Assembly: GCA_003213495.1 (NCBI GenBank)
Contig: QCMW01000001.1
Span: forward strand, 990,704-1,045,295
DNA length: 54,592 nucleotides
Origin: SAR86 cluster bacterium AG-422-O05
GTDB lineage: Bacteria > Pseudomonadota > Gammaproteobacteria > Magnimaribacterales > D2472
Reading direction: 5' to 3'
Within the stretch, counting starts at the first letter, position 1. Every line of letters begins with the position of its first letter. Both the position numbers and the translations under genes were made by a program. The notes under the pieces are model-generated. The model did not search any database. It had not been told where the DNA came from and worked only from the letters and a program-made list of their open reading frames with translations. Positions 8,877 through 15,376 of the stretch are shown piece after piece.

Positions 8877-10052
8877 ATGTTAATTAATCTTTTTCAAACT
8901 ATTAGATCTGCAGGCGTTCCTTGTACTGTGAGAGAACTATTAGACTTGTTAGGCGCTTTAGAAAATCAATTAGTCTATGCAAATATTGATGATTTTTATT
9001 ACCTATCACGAGCTACCTTAGTTAAGGATGAAAAGCATTACGATAAGTTTGATAAGGCCTTTGAAATTTACTTCAAAGGGATTGAAAGAATGGAAGATGT
9101 TTTTCAGGCACTTATCCCTGAAGATTGGTTAAGAAAAGCTTTCGAAAAAGAACTTGATCCGGAAGAGTTAAAAAAGATTAAGTCTTTAGGTGGACTAGAA
9201 AAACTCTTAGAAGAATTTAAAAAAAGACTGGAAGAACAAAAAGAAAGACATGAAGGTGGAAACAAATGGGTTGGTACTAATGGTACATCACCATATGGTC
9301 ACGGAGGTCAAAATCCAGAAGGTATAAGAATTGGCGGTCCTGGAGGTCAAAAGAAAGCTGTAAAAATTTGGGAACAAAGACAATATTCAAACCTTGATGA
9401 CTCAGTCATTATTGGTACAAGAGACATAAAGATGGCCTTAAGAAGATTAAGAAAATTTGCACGACAAGGTAATGATCTTGAGTTAGATATGGATGACACT
9501 ATTAAGTCAACTGCGAAAAATGCTGGCTACCTTGATATCAAGATGGTTCCTGAGAGACTAAATTCAGTCAAAGTAATTGTTATGTTTGACGTTGGTGGTT
9601 CAATGGATCCATATGTAAAACTATGTGAAGAACTGTTTTCGGCTATTAAAACAGAGTTCAAAAATCTAGAATATTTTTATTTTCATAATTGTATTTATGA
9701 ATCTGTATGGAAAGATAATCGCCGAAGATCACAAGAAAGATTTTTAGTTCAAGATATTATCAATAAATTCTCCTCAGACTATAAAATTATTGTTGTCGGT
9801 GATGCCACTATGGCGCCTTATGAAATTACAAATGCTGGTGGAAGCATTGAACACTGGAATGAAGAAGCTGGCCATGTTTGGATTAAGAGACTTGCAGACC
9901 ATTTTGATAATATGGCTTGGTTAAATCCTGTACCTGATGATCATTGGGATTACACATCATCCATTTGCATAATTAAAGATTTATTTGAGGATAGAATGTA
10001 TCCTTTAACATTAAAAGGCTTAGAAGATGGAATGGGGGAACTATCAAAGTGA
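8877..10052 (+). CDS. CoxE-like von Willebrand factor A (VWA) protein
   Basis: A 391-residue partner of the upstream MoxR ATPase. A helical N-terminal region with a charged Lys/Glu segment (residues 95-125) and a glycine-rich linker (GHGGQNPEGIRIGGPGGQ, near 140-160) precedes a VWA domain whose metal-ion-dependent adhesion site reads FDVGGSMD (near residue 234). The glycine in place of the first serine of D-x-S-x-S is usual in the CoxE branch. No signal peptide or membrane helix, so it works in the cytosol. The start is at the base after the upstream stop, and the stop overlaps the next start (GTGA), so ATPase, VWA protein and permease are tightly coupled. Confidence 0.85.
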   Translation: MLINLFQTIRSAGVPCTVRELLDLLGALENQLVYANIDDFYYLSRATLVKDEKHYDKFDKAFEIYFKGIERMEDVFQALIPEDWLRKAFEKELDPEELKKIKSLGGLEKLLEEFKKRLEEQKERHEGGNKWVGTNGTSPYGHGGQNPEGIRIGGPGGQKKAVKIWEQRQYSNLDDSVIIGTRDIKMALRRLRKFARQGNDLELDMDDTIKSTAKNAGYLDIKMVPERLNSVKVIVMFDVGGSMDPYVKLCEELFSAIKTEFKNLEYFYFHNCIYESVWKDNRRRSQERFLVQDIINKFSSDYKIIVVGDATMAPYEITNAGGSIEHWNEEAGHVWIKRLADHFDNMAWLNPVPDDHWDYTSSICIIKDLFEDRMYPLTLKGLEDGMGELSK

Positions 10053-11398
10053 ATACTAAGAAAACAAATGGAATACAGTGGGGACCTTTTACATTAAGAA
10101 TACCCTTCATACATATGAAACTATTAACTGGAGAATTTCTGCAGGGACTGGTTATCGCAGGTGCAACCGCCTTAGCAGGCGCCCCTGTTGCAATGGCATT
10201 TGGTTTAAACTTTGAAGAAGCTCTTGCAGTATGTTTTATTGCAAGTGTTTTAATAACTTCTGGACCAATTATATTTGGTGAACCATTAGCTCCAGGCTGG
10301 GTTACTCCTGCATTACCACTTGTAATCGCATTCTTTATGTCCAAAGGTTATTTTGATGGAACTTATCGTATAGAAACATTCCACTATCTTGCTGCTATGT
10401 GTATTGAATTTACAGCAATTATATTACTGCTTGGAATTACTGGTTTAGGTAAAGTAATTATTGAAAAAATACCTAATGCACTTAAATCAGGAATAATTCT
10501 TGGCGCAGCTTTAGCAGCTTTTTATCAAATATTTTTTAGTGATTATGAAAGATATATAGGTAGCGCACCAATTTCAATGATAATAATTTTATCTATTTGT
10601 ACTATCACTACTTTTTCAGAACCTTTTAAAAGATTGGCTGAAAATAATAAGACTTTAAAAATCATAGGCTCACTAGGATTATTACCCGGTTTCTTGGTAG
10701 CAGGTATAGTAGGCTATTTTGTTGGAGAAATTAGTTTTGATATTCAATCTGGATTCTTTTTTCCACCGGTAGTTGATGTCTATGAAAAAACTTCTCCTTT
10801 ATCTATTGGGTTGCCGCCAACATCATACTATCTTGAGGTTTTTCCTTTAGTAATTATTGGTTATCTGCTTTTATTTGGAGACTTTGTAACTGGAGTTGAA
10901 ATTATTAAAGATGGTCAAAAAAATAGACCTGATGAGGTAATAGATATTGACATTAACAGAGCACACAATAGTGTTGGTATTAGGAATTTACTTGGAACAA
11001 TAATTAATCCTTTCTTTCCCACACAGGGTGCATTGTGGACTGGCATACATGTCATTATTGTTGAGAGATGGAAGCAGGGTAGCGATGTTATGAAATCAAT
11101 CTTTGATGGTATTGGATCATATTATCTTATGGGCATACCTATTTTATTTTTTATGTTGCCTTTTGTAACTTTCATGAAGCCTTTGATGATATTAGCTCTT
11201 GGAGTTACATTGGTTCTTACTGGATTAGCATGTTCATATGTAGCCATGTCACTAGTAAAGAAAAACAGTGAAATGGCAATCTCATTAGTAACTGCAATTT
11301 TCGTTGCTTTTGCGGACCCATGGATAGGAATAGTTATCGGTTTATTGTTATGTTTTGTTTTGATAGATAATCCAAAGCTCGAGAAAGATATTGTCTGA
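10049..11398 (+). CDS. Polytopic inner-membrane permease (NCS2/SulP-like layout), uncharacterised
   Basis: A 449-residue protein with about 12 hydrophobic segments. It starts with GTG inside the stop of the VWA gene (GTGA). Hydrophobic repeats such as GATALAGAPVAMAFGLNFEEALAV and GEPLAPGWVTPALPLVIAF, then GDFVTGVEIIKDGQ and FPTQGALWTG, resemble the inverted-repeat layout of nucleobase or sulfate permeases, but I cannot name a family with confidence. The coupling to a MoxR/VWA pair is notable because such pairs usually assemble or load a partner. The last 8 bases overlap the yadG start (TTG at 11391). Confidence 0.6.
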   Translation: MNTKKTNGIQWGPFTLRIPFIHMKLLTGEFLQGLVIAGATALAGAPVAMAFGLNFEEALAVCFIASVLITSGPIIFGEPLAPGWVTPALPLVIAFFMSKGYFDGTYRIETFHYLAAMCIEFTAIILLLGITGLGKVIIEKIPNALKSGIILGAALAAFYQIFFSDYERYIGSAPISMIIILSICTITTFSEPFKRLAENNKTLKIIGSLGLLPGFLVAGIVGYFVGEISFDIQSGFFFPPVVDVYEKTSPLSIGLPPTSYYLEVFPLVIIGYLLLFGDFVTGVEIIKDGQKNRPDEVIDIDINRAHNSVGIRNLLGTIINPFFPTQGALWTGIHVIIVERWKQGSDVMKSIFDGIGSYYLMGIPILFFMLPFVTFMKPLMILALGVTLVLTGLACSYVAMSLVKKNSEMAISLVTAIFVAFADPWIGIVIGLLLCFVLIDNPKLEKDIV

Positions 11399-12314
11399 GT
11401 TTGCTTTACAAATTGATAATCTCAAAAAAACCTATAAAGGAGGTACGATAGCTCTTAAAGGTATTTCATTAAAAGTTAAACAAGGTGATTTTTATGCACT
11501 CTTAGGTCCAAATGGCGCAGGTAAATCATCAACTATTGGAATTATTGGAACTTTAGTAACTAAAACTTCAGGTCAAGTTAAAATTTTTGACATTGATACA
11601 GATAAAGATGTTGCCACTGCAAAGTTACTATTAGGCGTTGTATCTCAAGAGATAAATTTTTCTCAATTTGAAAAAGTTATTGACATCGTCACAACACAGG
11701 CTGGTTTTTATGGCATAAAAAAATCTTTAGCTAAACCAAAAGTAGAAACTATGTTAAGAAGGCTTGGTTTGTGGGACAAAAGAAATGATCAAGCGCGAAC
11801 ACTTTCGGGTGGATATAAAAGGAGACTAATGATTGCAAAAGCATTAATACATGAACCTAAACTATTAATTTTAGATGAACCAACAGCTGGAGTTGATATT
11901 GAATTAAGGAGAGAAATGTGGGATTTTCTAAAAGAGATAAATGCAAATGGAACCACTATTATATTAACAACTCACTATCTCGAGGAGGCAGAACAGCTTT
12001 GTAAAAATATAGGCATTATTGATCATGGTGAAATTGTTGTTGATACTTCAATGAAAGACCTTTTACGAAAGCTTGATGTTCAGGGCTTTGTTCTTGATCT
12101 TGAAGAACCCCTTGATAATGAACCAAAGATTGATGGATATAATCTGAGGCTAGATGACCCTTTAACTTTAGTAACTTCAGTAAATAAGGATAAATCTATT
12201 AATAAACTGTTTAATGAACTTAATAAAATTGGAATAAAAGTTAAATCAATGAGGAACGAATCAAATAGACTTGAAGAATTATTTATTGAAACAATTAAAA
12301 ATAAACATGAATAA
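11391..12314 (+). CDS. yadG: ABC exporter ATP-binding protein YadG
   Basis: A 307-residue ABC ATPase aligning over its whole length with E. coli YadG: Walker A GPNGAGKSS (near residues 39-47), signature LSGGYKRR (near 137-144), Walker B LLILDEPTAGVDIELRREMW (near 158-177), switch His in TTHYLEEAE. The C-terminal tail SMRNESNRLEELF also matches YadG (S-M-R-N-K-A-N-R-L-E-E-L-F). The start is TTG, overlapping the permease stop by 8 bases. It would power the YadH permease encoded next; the natural substrate of YadGH is not established. Confidence 0.92.
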   Translation: MSEFALQIDNLKKTYKGGTIALKGISLKVKQGDFYALLGPNGAGKSSTIGIIGTLVTKTSGQVKIFDIDTDKDVATAKLLLGVVSQEINFSQFEKVIDIVTTQAGFYGIKKSLAKPKVETMLRRLGLWDKRNDQARTLSGGYKRRLMIAKALIHEPKLLILDEPTAGVDIELRREMWDFLKEINANGTTIILTTHYLEEAEQLCKNIGIIDHGEIVVDTSMKDLLRKLDVQGFVLDLEEPLDNEPKIDGYNLRLDDPLTLVTSVNKDKSINKLFNELNKIGIKVKSMRNESNRLEELFIETIKNKHE

Positions 12315-13092
12315 AGATCTTAAATTAAATATTGGAATTACTTTGTGGACTCTTACCTCAAAAGAAATCAGAAGATTTATGAGAATATGGGTACAAACAC
12401 TTGTTCCTCCAGCAGTTACTATGACTCTTTATTTTGTAATTTTTGGATCACTAATTGGACCAAGAATTGGTGAGATGGATGGATTTGATTATGTTCAGTT
12501 TATGATTCCAGGTTTGATTATGATGTCTGTTATAACTGGTTCCTATGCAAACGTAGTTTCTTCTTTTTATTCTGTAAAATTTCAAAAATCTATTGAGGAG
12601 TTATTGATTTCTCCAATGCCAAACTGGGTAATTCTTTTAGGTTTTATTCTTGGCGGCGTGACTAGAGGCATTCTGGTTGGAATTATTGTATTTATTGTAA
12701 GCTTATTTTTTTATCCTGAATTTCAAATAGCTAATATAGGACTGACTATCACAGTGCTTCTTTTAACATCAGTTTTATTTGCATTAATGGGTTTTATAAA
12801 TGCAGTTTTTGCAGATAGTTTTGATGATATATCAGTAATTCCAACATTTGTTTTAACTCCATTGATATATCTTGGAGGGGTGTTTTATTCAATTAACATA
12901 CTTCCAGATTTTTGGAGATCTATATCTATGGCAAATCCTATGCTTTATGTTGTAAATACATTTAGAGAGGGAATGTTAGGCATAAGTGATGTTTCTATAT
13001 CATTTTCTTTATCAATGATTGTATTGTTTATCTTTTTATTTTCATCCTTCTCGCTGTATTTATTGCATAAAGGAATTGGTATTAGAGAATGA
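12307..13092 (+). CDS. yadH: ABC-2 type exporter permease YadH
   Basis: The ATG at 12307 (MNKDLKL) overlaps the yadG stop by 8 bases and gives 261 residues, close to E. coli YadH (256); an in-frame TTG 36 bases upstream would add 12 residues and is less likely. Six hydrophobic segments and the strongly conserved phrases RFMRIWVQTLVPP, IPGLIMMSVITGSYANV, KSIEELLISPMP and FVLTPLIYLGGVFYS identify YadH. It forms a homodimeric inner-membrane exporter with YadG. The last 4 bases overlap queF, so all three are probably on one transcript. Confidence 0.92.
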   Translation: MNKDLKLNIGITLWTLTSKEIRRFMRIWVQTLVPPAVTMTLYFVIFGSLIGPRIGEMDGFDYVQFMIPGLIMMSVITGSYANVVSSFYSVKFQKSIEELLISPMPNWVILLGFILGGVTRGILVGIIVFIVSLFFYPEFQIANIGLTITVLLLTSVLFALMGFINAVFADSFDDISVIPTFVLTPLIYLGGVFYSINILPDFWRSISMANPMLYVVNTFREGMLGISDVSISFSLSMIVLFIFLFSSFSLYLLHKGIGIRE

Positions 13093-13811
13093 AAACCAAA
13101 ATACTTGGGAAAAAATCAAAAAAACTTAATTTCTCTGGTAAAGATCTTCTAGACAGTATTCCTAGAAATAGTAAAAAGATTAAATATGGTATTGATATTT
13201 GGAATTTTTATGACTTTATGTTCAAAGATAAAAAAGAAGTACCTCATTTAAAAGTTCTTGAAATAATTATTCCAGGTAGTTCAAAGTTTATAGTTGAGTC
13301 TAAATCTATGAAACTATATTTAAATAGTTTTTATGACACAGCTTTCAATAATCAATCAGAAATAATTAAAAAAATTAAACGTGATTTGAAATCTCTAATC
13401 AAGGATGATGTTAAGCTGAGATTTTTAGATAAATTTTCAGTTGAACCAAAAAATATTAATTTAAATAAATCAAATTGTGAAACAATTCAGCGCAAAAAGA
13501 TTATTAAATTTAACGGCTTTAGATCAATCTGTCCAGTAACTTCTCAACCAGATTTTGCGAATATCTATATTTACTCATCAGATTCACTCTCCAGAGATTG
13601 GTTATTATCATATTTAACATCTTTTAAAGACCATGGTGATTTTCATGAACAATGTATTGAAAGTATATTTAATACTATTCTTAGAAATTTTAATCCCAAG
13701 CATTTAGAAGTAGCTGGTAGATTTCAGAGAAGAGGCGGAATAGATATAAATCCAGTAAGAGGCACTCATAAAAAATTTCTCTTTAAAAATTTTAGAGAAT
13801 TTAATCAATAA
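13089..13811 (+). CDS. queF: NADPH-dependent 7-cyano-7-deazaguanine reductase
   Basis: A 240-residue protein, somewhat short for the E. coli-type long QueF (about 280). The first module has the QueF motif ESKSMKLYLNSFYDT (near residues 75-89), which binds NADPH, and the second has the catalytic Cys in CPVTSQPDFA (near residue 147), HGDFHEQCIE and the terminal RRGGIDINPVRGT. It reduces preQ0 to preQ1, the last free-base step of queuosine synthesis for tRNA-His, -Asn, -Asp and -Tyr. The gene overlaps yadH by 4 bases (ATGA) and ends 3 bases from the convergent tRNA-Ser, so the transcript probably has no dedicated terminator. Confidence 0.9.
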   Translation: MKTKILGKKSKKLNFSGKDLLDSIPRNSKKIKYGIDIWNFYDFMFKDKKEVPHLKVLEIIIPGSSKFIVESKSMKLYLNSFYDTAFNNQSEIIKKIKRDLKSLIKDDVKLRFLDKFSVEPKNINLNKSNCETIQRKKIIKFNGFRSICPVTSQPDFANIYIYSSDSLSRDWLLSYLTSFKDHGDFHEQCIESIFNTILRNFNPKHLEVAGRFQRRGGIDINPVRGTHKKFLFKNFREFNQ

Positions 13812-13814
13812 ATT

Positions 13815-13899
13815 TGGCGGAAGGTGAGGGAATCGAACCCCCGCGCCGTTGCCGACGACACCTTTCCAAGGTGCTGCATTACCGCTCTGCCAACCTTCC
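13815..13899 (-). tRNA. tRNA-Ser(GGA)
   Basis: Reading the minus strand gives a 7-bp acceptor stem (GGAAGGT with ACCTTCC), an encoded GCCA end, an anticodon arm GCACC-TTGGAAA-GGTGT with anticodon GGA, a long variable arm (CGTCGGCAACGGCG) as required for serine tRNAs, and a T arm GGGGG-TTCGATT-CCCTC. Anticodon GGA reads UCC and UCU. A TATAAT on the minus strand at 13909-13914 sits about 10 bases upstream of the 5' end, with TTGAAA 19 bases further, as a likely promoter that is back-to-back with the promoter of the MarR-like gene. Confidence 0.95.
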
Positions 13900-13930
13900 A
13901 AGAATCGTATTATACTTCGTTATAAAAAAC

Positions 13931-13959
13931 TTGTTTCAAAATATTTTTATCTGTATTAT
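13931..13959 (+). promoter_or_regulatory. Sigma-70 promoter of the MarR-like gene, predicted leaderless
   Basis: TTGTTT at 13931-13936 and TATTAT at 13954-13959 are separated by exactly 17 bases. The ATG at 13966 starts 6 bases after the -10 box, which is where transcription itself is expected to start, so the mRNA is predicted to have no leader and no ribosome binding site is visible. Confidence 0.6.
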
Positions 13960-13965
13960 CCTTTA

Positions 13966-14253
13966 ATGTCTTCAAAATATTCACATGACCTTATAAGCAT
14001 TCTTAAGATGCTTAAAAATATTGAAGAAGATCTAAACCTTATAAAATATTCAGAAACAGAAAAGAAAATTTATTACACCATTGCCTGGAAAAATGCCAAT
14101 GATGGTTCATGTTGTATATCTGATGTAATTGATGAATCTGGTTTTTCAAGATCTACTGTTTATAAAACTATAAAAAGGTTTGAAGAAGATCAAATTGTTA
14201 AAATTTATCAATCATCATCGGATAAAAGGGAGTTCAACCTAGTCTTAGCTTAA
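13966..14253 (+). CDS. MarR-like winged-helix transcription regulator
   Basis: A 95-residue protein if started at the ATG at 13966. The frame is open further upstream to 13849, but that would run through the tRNA-Ser gene and across the promoter, so I reject the longer form. The segment ISDVIDESGFSRSTVYKTIKRFEEDQIV is a helix-turn-helix with recognition helix S-R-S-T-V-Y-K-T-I, followed by the wing (YQSSSDKREFNLVLA). The N-terminus SKYSHDLISILKMLKNIEEDLNLI is helical and could dimerise. The ligand and targets are unknown. The membrane protein gene follows after 20 bases. Confidence 0.7.
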   Translation: MSSKYSHDLISILKMLKNIEEDLNLIKYSETEKKIYYTIAWKNANDGSCCISDVIDESGFSRSTVYKTIKRFEEDQIVKIYQSSSDKREFNLVLA

Positions 14254-14273
14254 TAACATACTCAAAACCATTA

Positions 14274-14864
14274 ATGATCCATACATTAAAAGTAACACTC
14301 ACAGTATATATATTTGCAATGCTTTGTTACGCAATATGGTATCCGCTCCAGGTGTTAGATCTAGCAAACCTTAATCCTAATCAGGAATGGTTAGGAAGTT
14401 TGTGTTATTTGCCACATGGAGCTAGAGTGCTTATGTTTTGTTTCTTTAGGTATTATTCACTGCCAGGATTATATTTAGCAGAAATTCATGGACCTACTTT
14501 TATCCATCATAATGATTACATGTATGGATGGAATGTAGCAGCATTAGCCTCTTTGTTTTCTGTAGTTGCTGCAGTTGAACTTGTAAAATGGACAAGAGCA
14601 ACACCAGGGTTTTTTTCTTTTTTTAAAAAAATTAATTTTGAGAACTACAAATTTTTAGTTTTAGTTGTGGTGGTTTCATCTTTATTAAATGGATTGCTTG
14701 TAAATTCATTACTTTCATTAATAAATTCAACATCAATCGATGTCATAACTGTATTTAGATTCGCACTAGGTGATCTTCTTGGTGCTTCATGTGTAACATT
14801 AGGTTTATGGATTATTTTCAAAACTCTAACAGATAATCGATTAATAGTGCACCCTGATGATTAA
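14274..14864 (+). CDS. Uncharacterised polytopic membrane protein, MASE1-like
   Basis: A 196-residue protein with about five or six hydrophobic helices. The phrases YLPHGARVLMFCFFRYYSLPGLYLAE and FALGDLLGASCVTLGLWIIF recall the MASE1-type membrane sensor module (Y-x-P-x-G-x-R at the start, G-D-x-x-G at the end), but no signalling output domain follows, so this would be a stand-alone module. It lies between a MarR-like regulator and a LexA-controlled small gene. Function unknown; the MASE1 comparison is by eye and moderate at best. Confidence 0.5.
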   Translation: MIHTLKVTLTVYIFAMLCYAIWYPLQVLDLANLNPNQEWLGSLCYLPHGARVLMFCFFRYYSLPGLYLAEIHGPTFIHHNDYMYGWNVAALASLFSVVAAVELVKWTRATPGFFSFFKKINFENYKFLVLVVVVSSLLNGLLVNSLLSLINSTSIDVITVFRFALGDLLGASCVTLGLWIIFKTLTDNRLIVHPDD

Positions 14865-14867
14865 TTG

Positions 14868-14896
14868 TTGTATACTGTATATTTATACAGTATAAT
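14868..14896 (+). promoter_or_regulatory. LexA-controlled promoter (SOS box 14873-14892)
   Basis: The 20 bases TACTGTATATTTATACAGTA at 14873-14892 match the gammaproteobacterial LexA operator (CTGT-N8-ACAG with the TA flanks) and differ from the E. coli consensus at only about one central base. The box fills the spacer of a strong promoter: -35 TTGTAT at 14868-14873, a 17-base spacer, -10 TATAAT at 14891-14896. LexA bound here would block RNA polymerase directly. The downstream ATG begins 6 bases after the -10 box. Confidence 0.85.
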
Positions 14897-14902
14897 AAAA
14901 TC

Positions 14903-15121
14903 ATGAACAACGTTATATTTTTAAACAATGATCCAATACTCATTGAATTAAACAATGCAATAGATAAGTGTGCTACAAAGAAGATGTTAGCATTTAAGTA
15001 TTTTGATAATAATGAAGATTTATTAAATGATTACTTACTTAAGAATTGTCCAGAAGAAGCCAGAAAAGAGAAAAATCTCTACATCAAACCAATATCACAA
15101 TTAGAGTTACCTTTTAATTAA
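14903..15121 (+). CDS. Small SOS-regulated protein with a C-terminal clamp-binding-like motif
   Basis: A 72-residue protein I do not recognise as a known family. It is made from a LexA-controlled promoter and seems to be leaderless: the ATG is 6 bases after the TATAAT and there is no room for a ribosome binding site. The N-terminal half is acidic and helical with one Cys, and the C-terminus ends SQLELPFN. Q-L-x-L-P-F resembles the beta sliding clamp-binding motif (Q-L-x-L-F; Hda has Q-L-S-L-P-L). The combination suggests a DNA damage-induced factor that acts at the replication fork, for example a clamp competitor or polymerase-exchange factor; a SulA-like division inhibitor is another option. 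Both are inference. Confidence 0.6.
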   Translation: MNNVIFLNNDPILIELNNAIDKCATKKMLAFKYFDNNEDLLNDYLLKNCPEEARKEKNLYIKPISQLELPFN

Positions 15122-15149
15122 TTCTCCTTTATTTAATCATCATTCTGTA

Positions 15150-15366
15150 TATAATTTAATTTGGTGTCTTGTTTAACAATTTTTTAAGGGGATTGTTAAA
15201 CATTTTATTACTACCCTGAACTTGGAGGTGGTCCTATTAGTATTTATTTAAAATCAGGAAGCGGAGGATTTGCCTTTTGACAGGGGCAATTTTTTAGTTT
15301 CCGGCTATTAATTGTTTATTTAAACAATTATTAGTTCACAACCCTCAATTTTATTGAGGGTTTTTT
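15150..15366 (+). ncRNA. Putative structured RNA or leader with terminator
   Basis: This 255-base gap between the SOS gene and the EamA gene has no plausible ORF. A TATAAT lies at 15150-15155, so transcription could start near 15162. Four hairpins follow: GTTTAACAAT with ATTGTTAAAC (15171-15180, 15192-15201), ACTACC with GGTGGT (15210-15232), a nested stem GGAAGC with GTTTCC enclosing TTGCC with GGCAA (15257-15302), and a 20-base perfect palindrome AATTGTTTA-TT-TAAACAATT (15310-15329). It ends in a Rho-independent terminator. The GC-richer core with several GGA motifs stands out from the AT-rich surroundings. It could be a free small RNA or an attenuator for the EamA gene 10 bases further on. 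I do not recognise it as 6S, SRP, tmRNA, RNase P or a known riboswitch. Confidence 0.55.
15340..15366 (+). terminator. Rho-independent terminator
   Basis: AACCCTCAA and TTGAGGGTT form a 9-bp stem with a 5-base loop (15340-15362), followed by a run of T (to 15366). It lies 10 bases before the EamA start codon, so read-through or a promoter inside the structure is needed to express that gene from upstream. Confidence 0.85.
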
Positions 15367-15376
15367 ATTTTTAATT

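Noticed and set aside
12271-12306. TTG start for yadH 12 codons upstream
   Set aside because: It would add residues not present in E. coli YadH and overlap yadG by 44 bases; the ATG at 12307 gives the expected length.
13704-13901. Minus-strand ORF across tRNA-Ser and the queF 3' end
   Set aside because: It translates the tRNA gene (WQSGNAAPWKGVVGNGAGVRFP is a usual tRNA shadow) and lies antisense to queF.
13849-13965. Upstream extension of the MarR-like ORF starting MPTTPFQG
   Set aside because: It runs through the tRNA-Ser gene and over a good promoter; the ATG at 13966 sits 6 bases after a -10 box and gives a complete winged-helix protein.
15193-15219. Short leucine-rich leader-like frame (TTG TTA AAC ATT TTA TTA CTA CCC TGA)
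   Set aside because: Only eight codons, TTG start with the purine-rich stretch directly adjacent, and no leucine pathway gene downstream; more likely part of the first two stem-loops.
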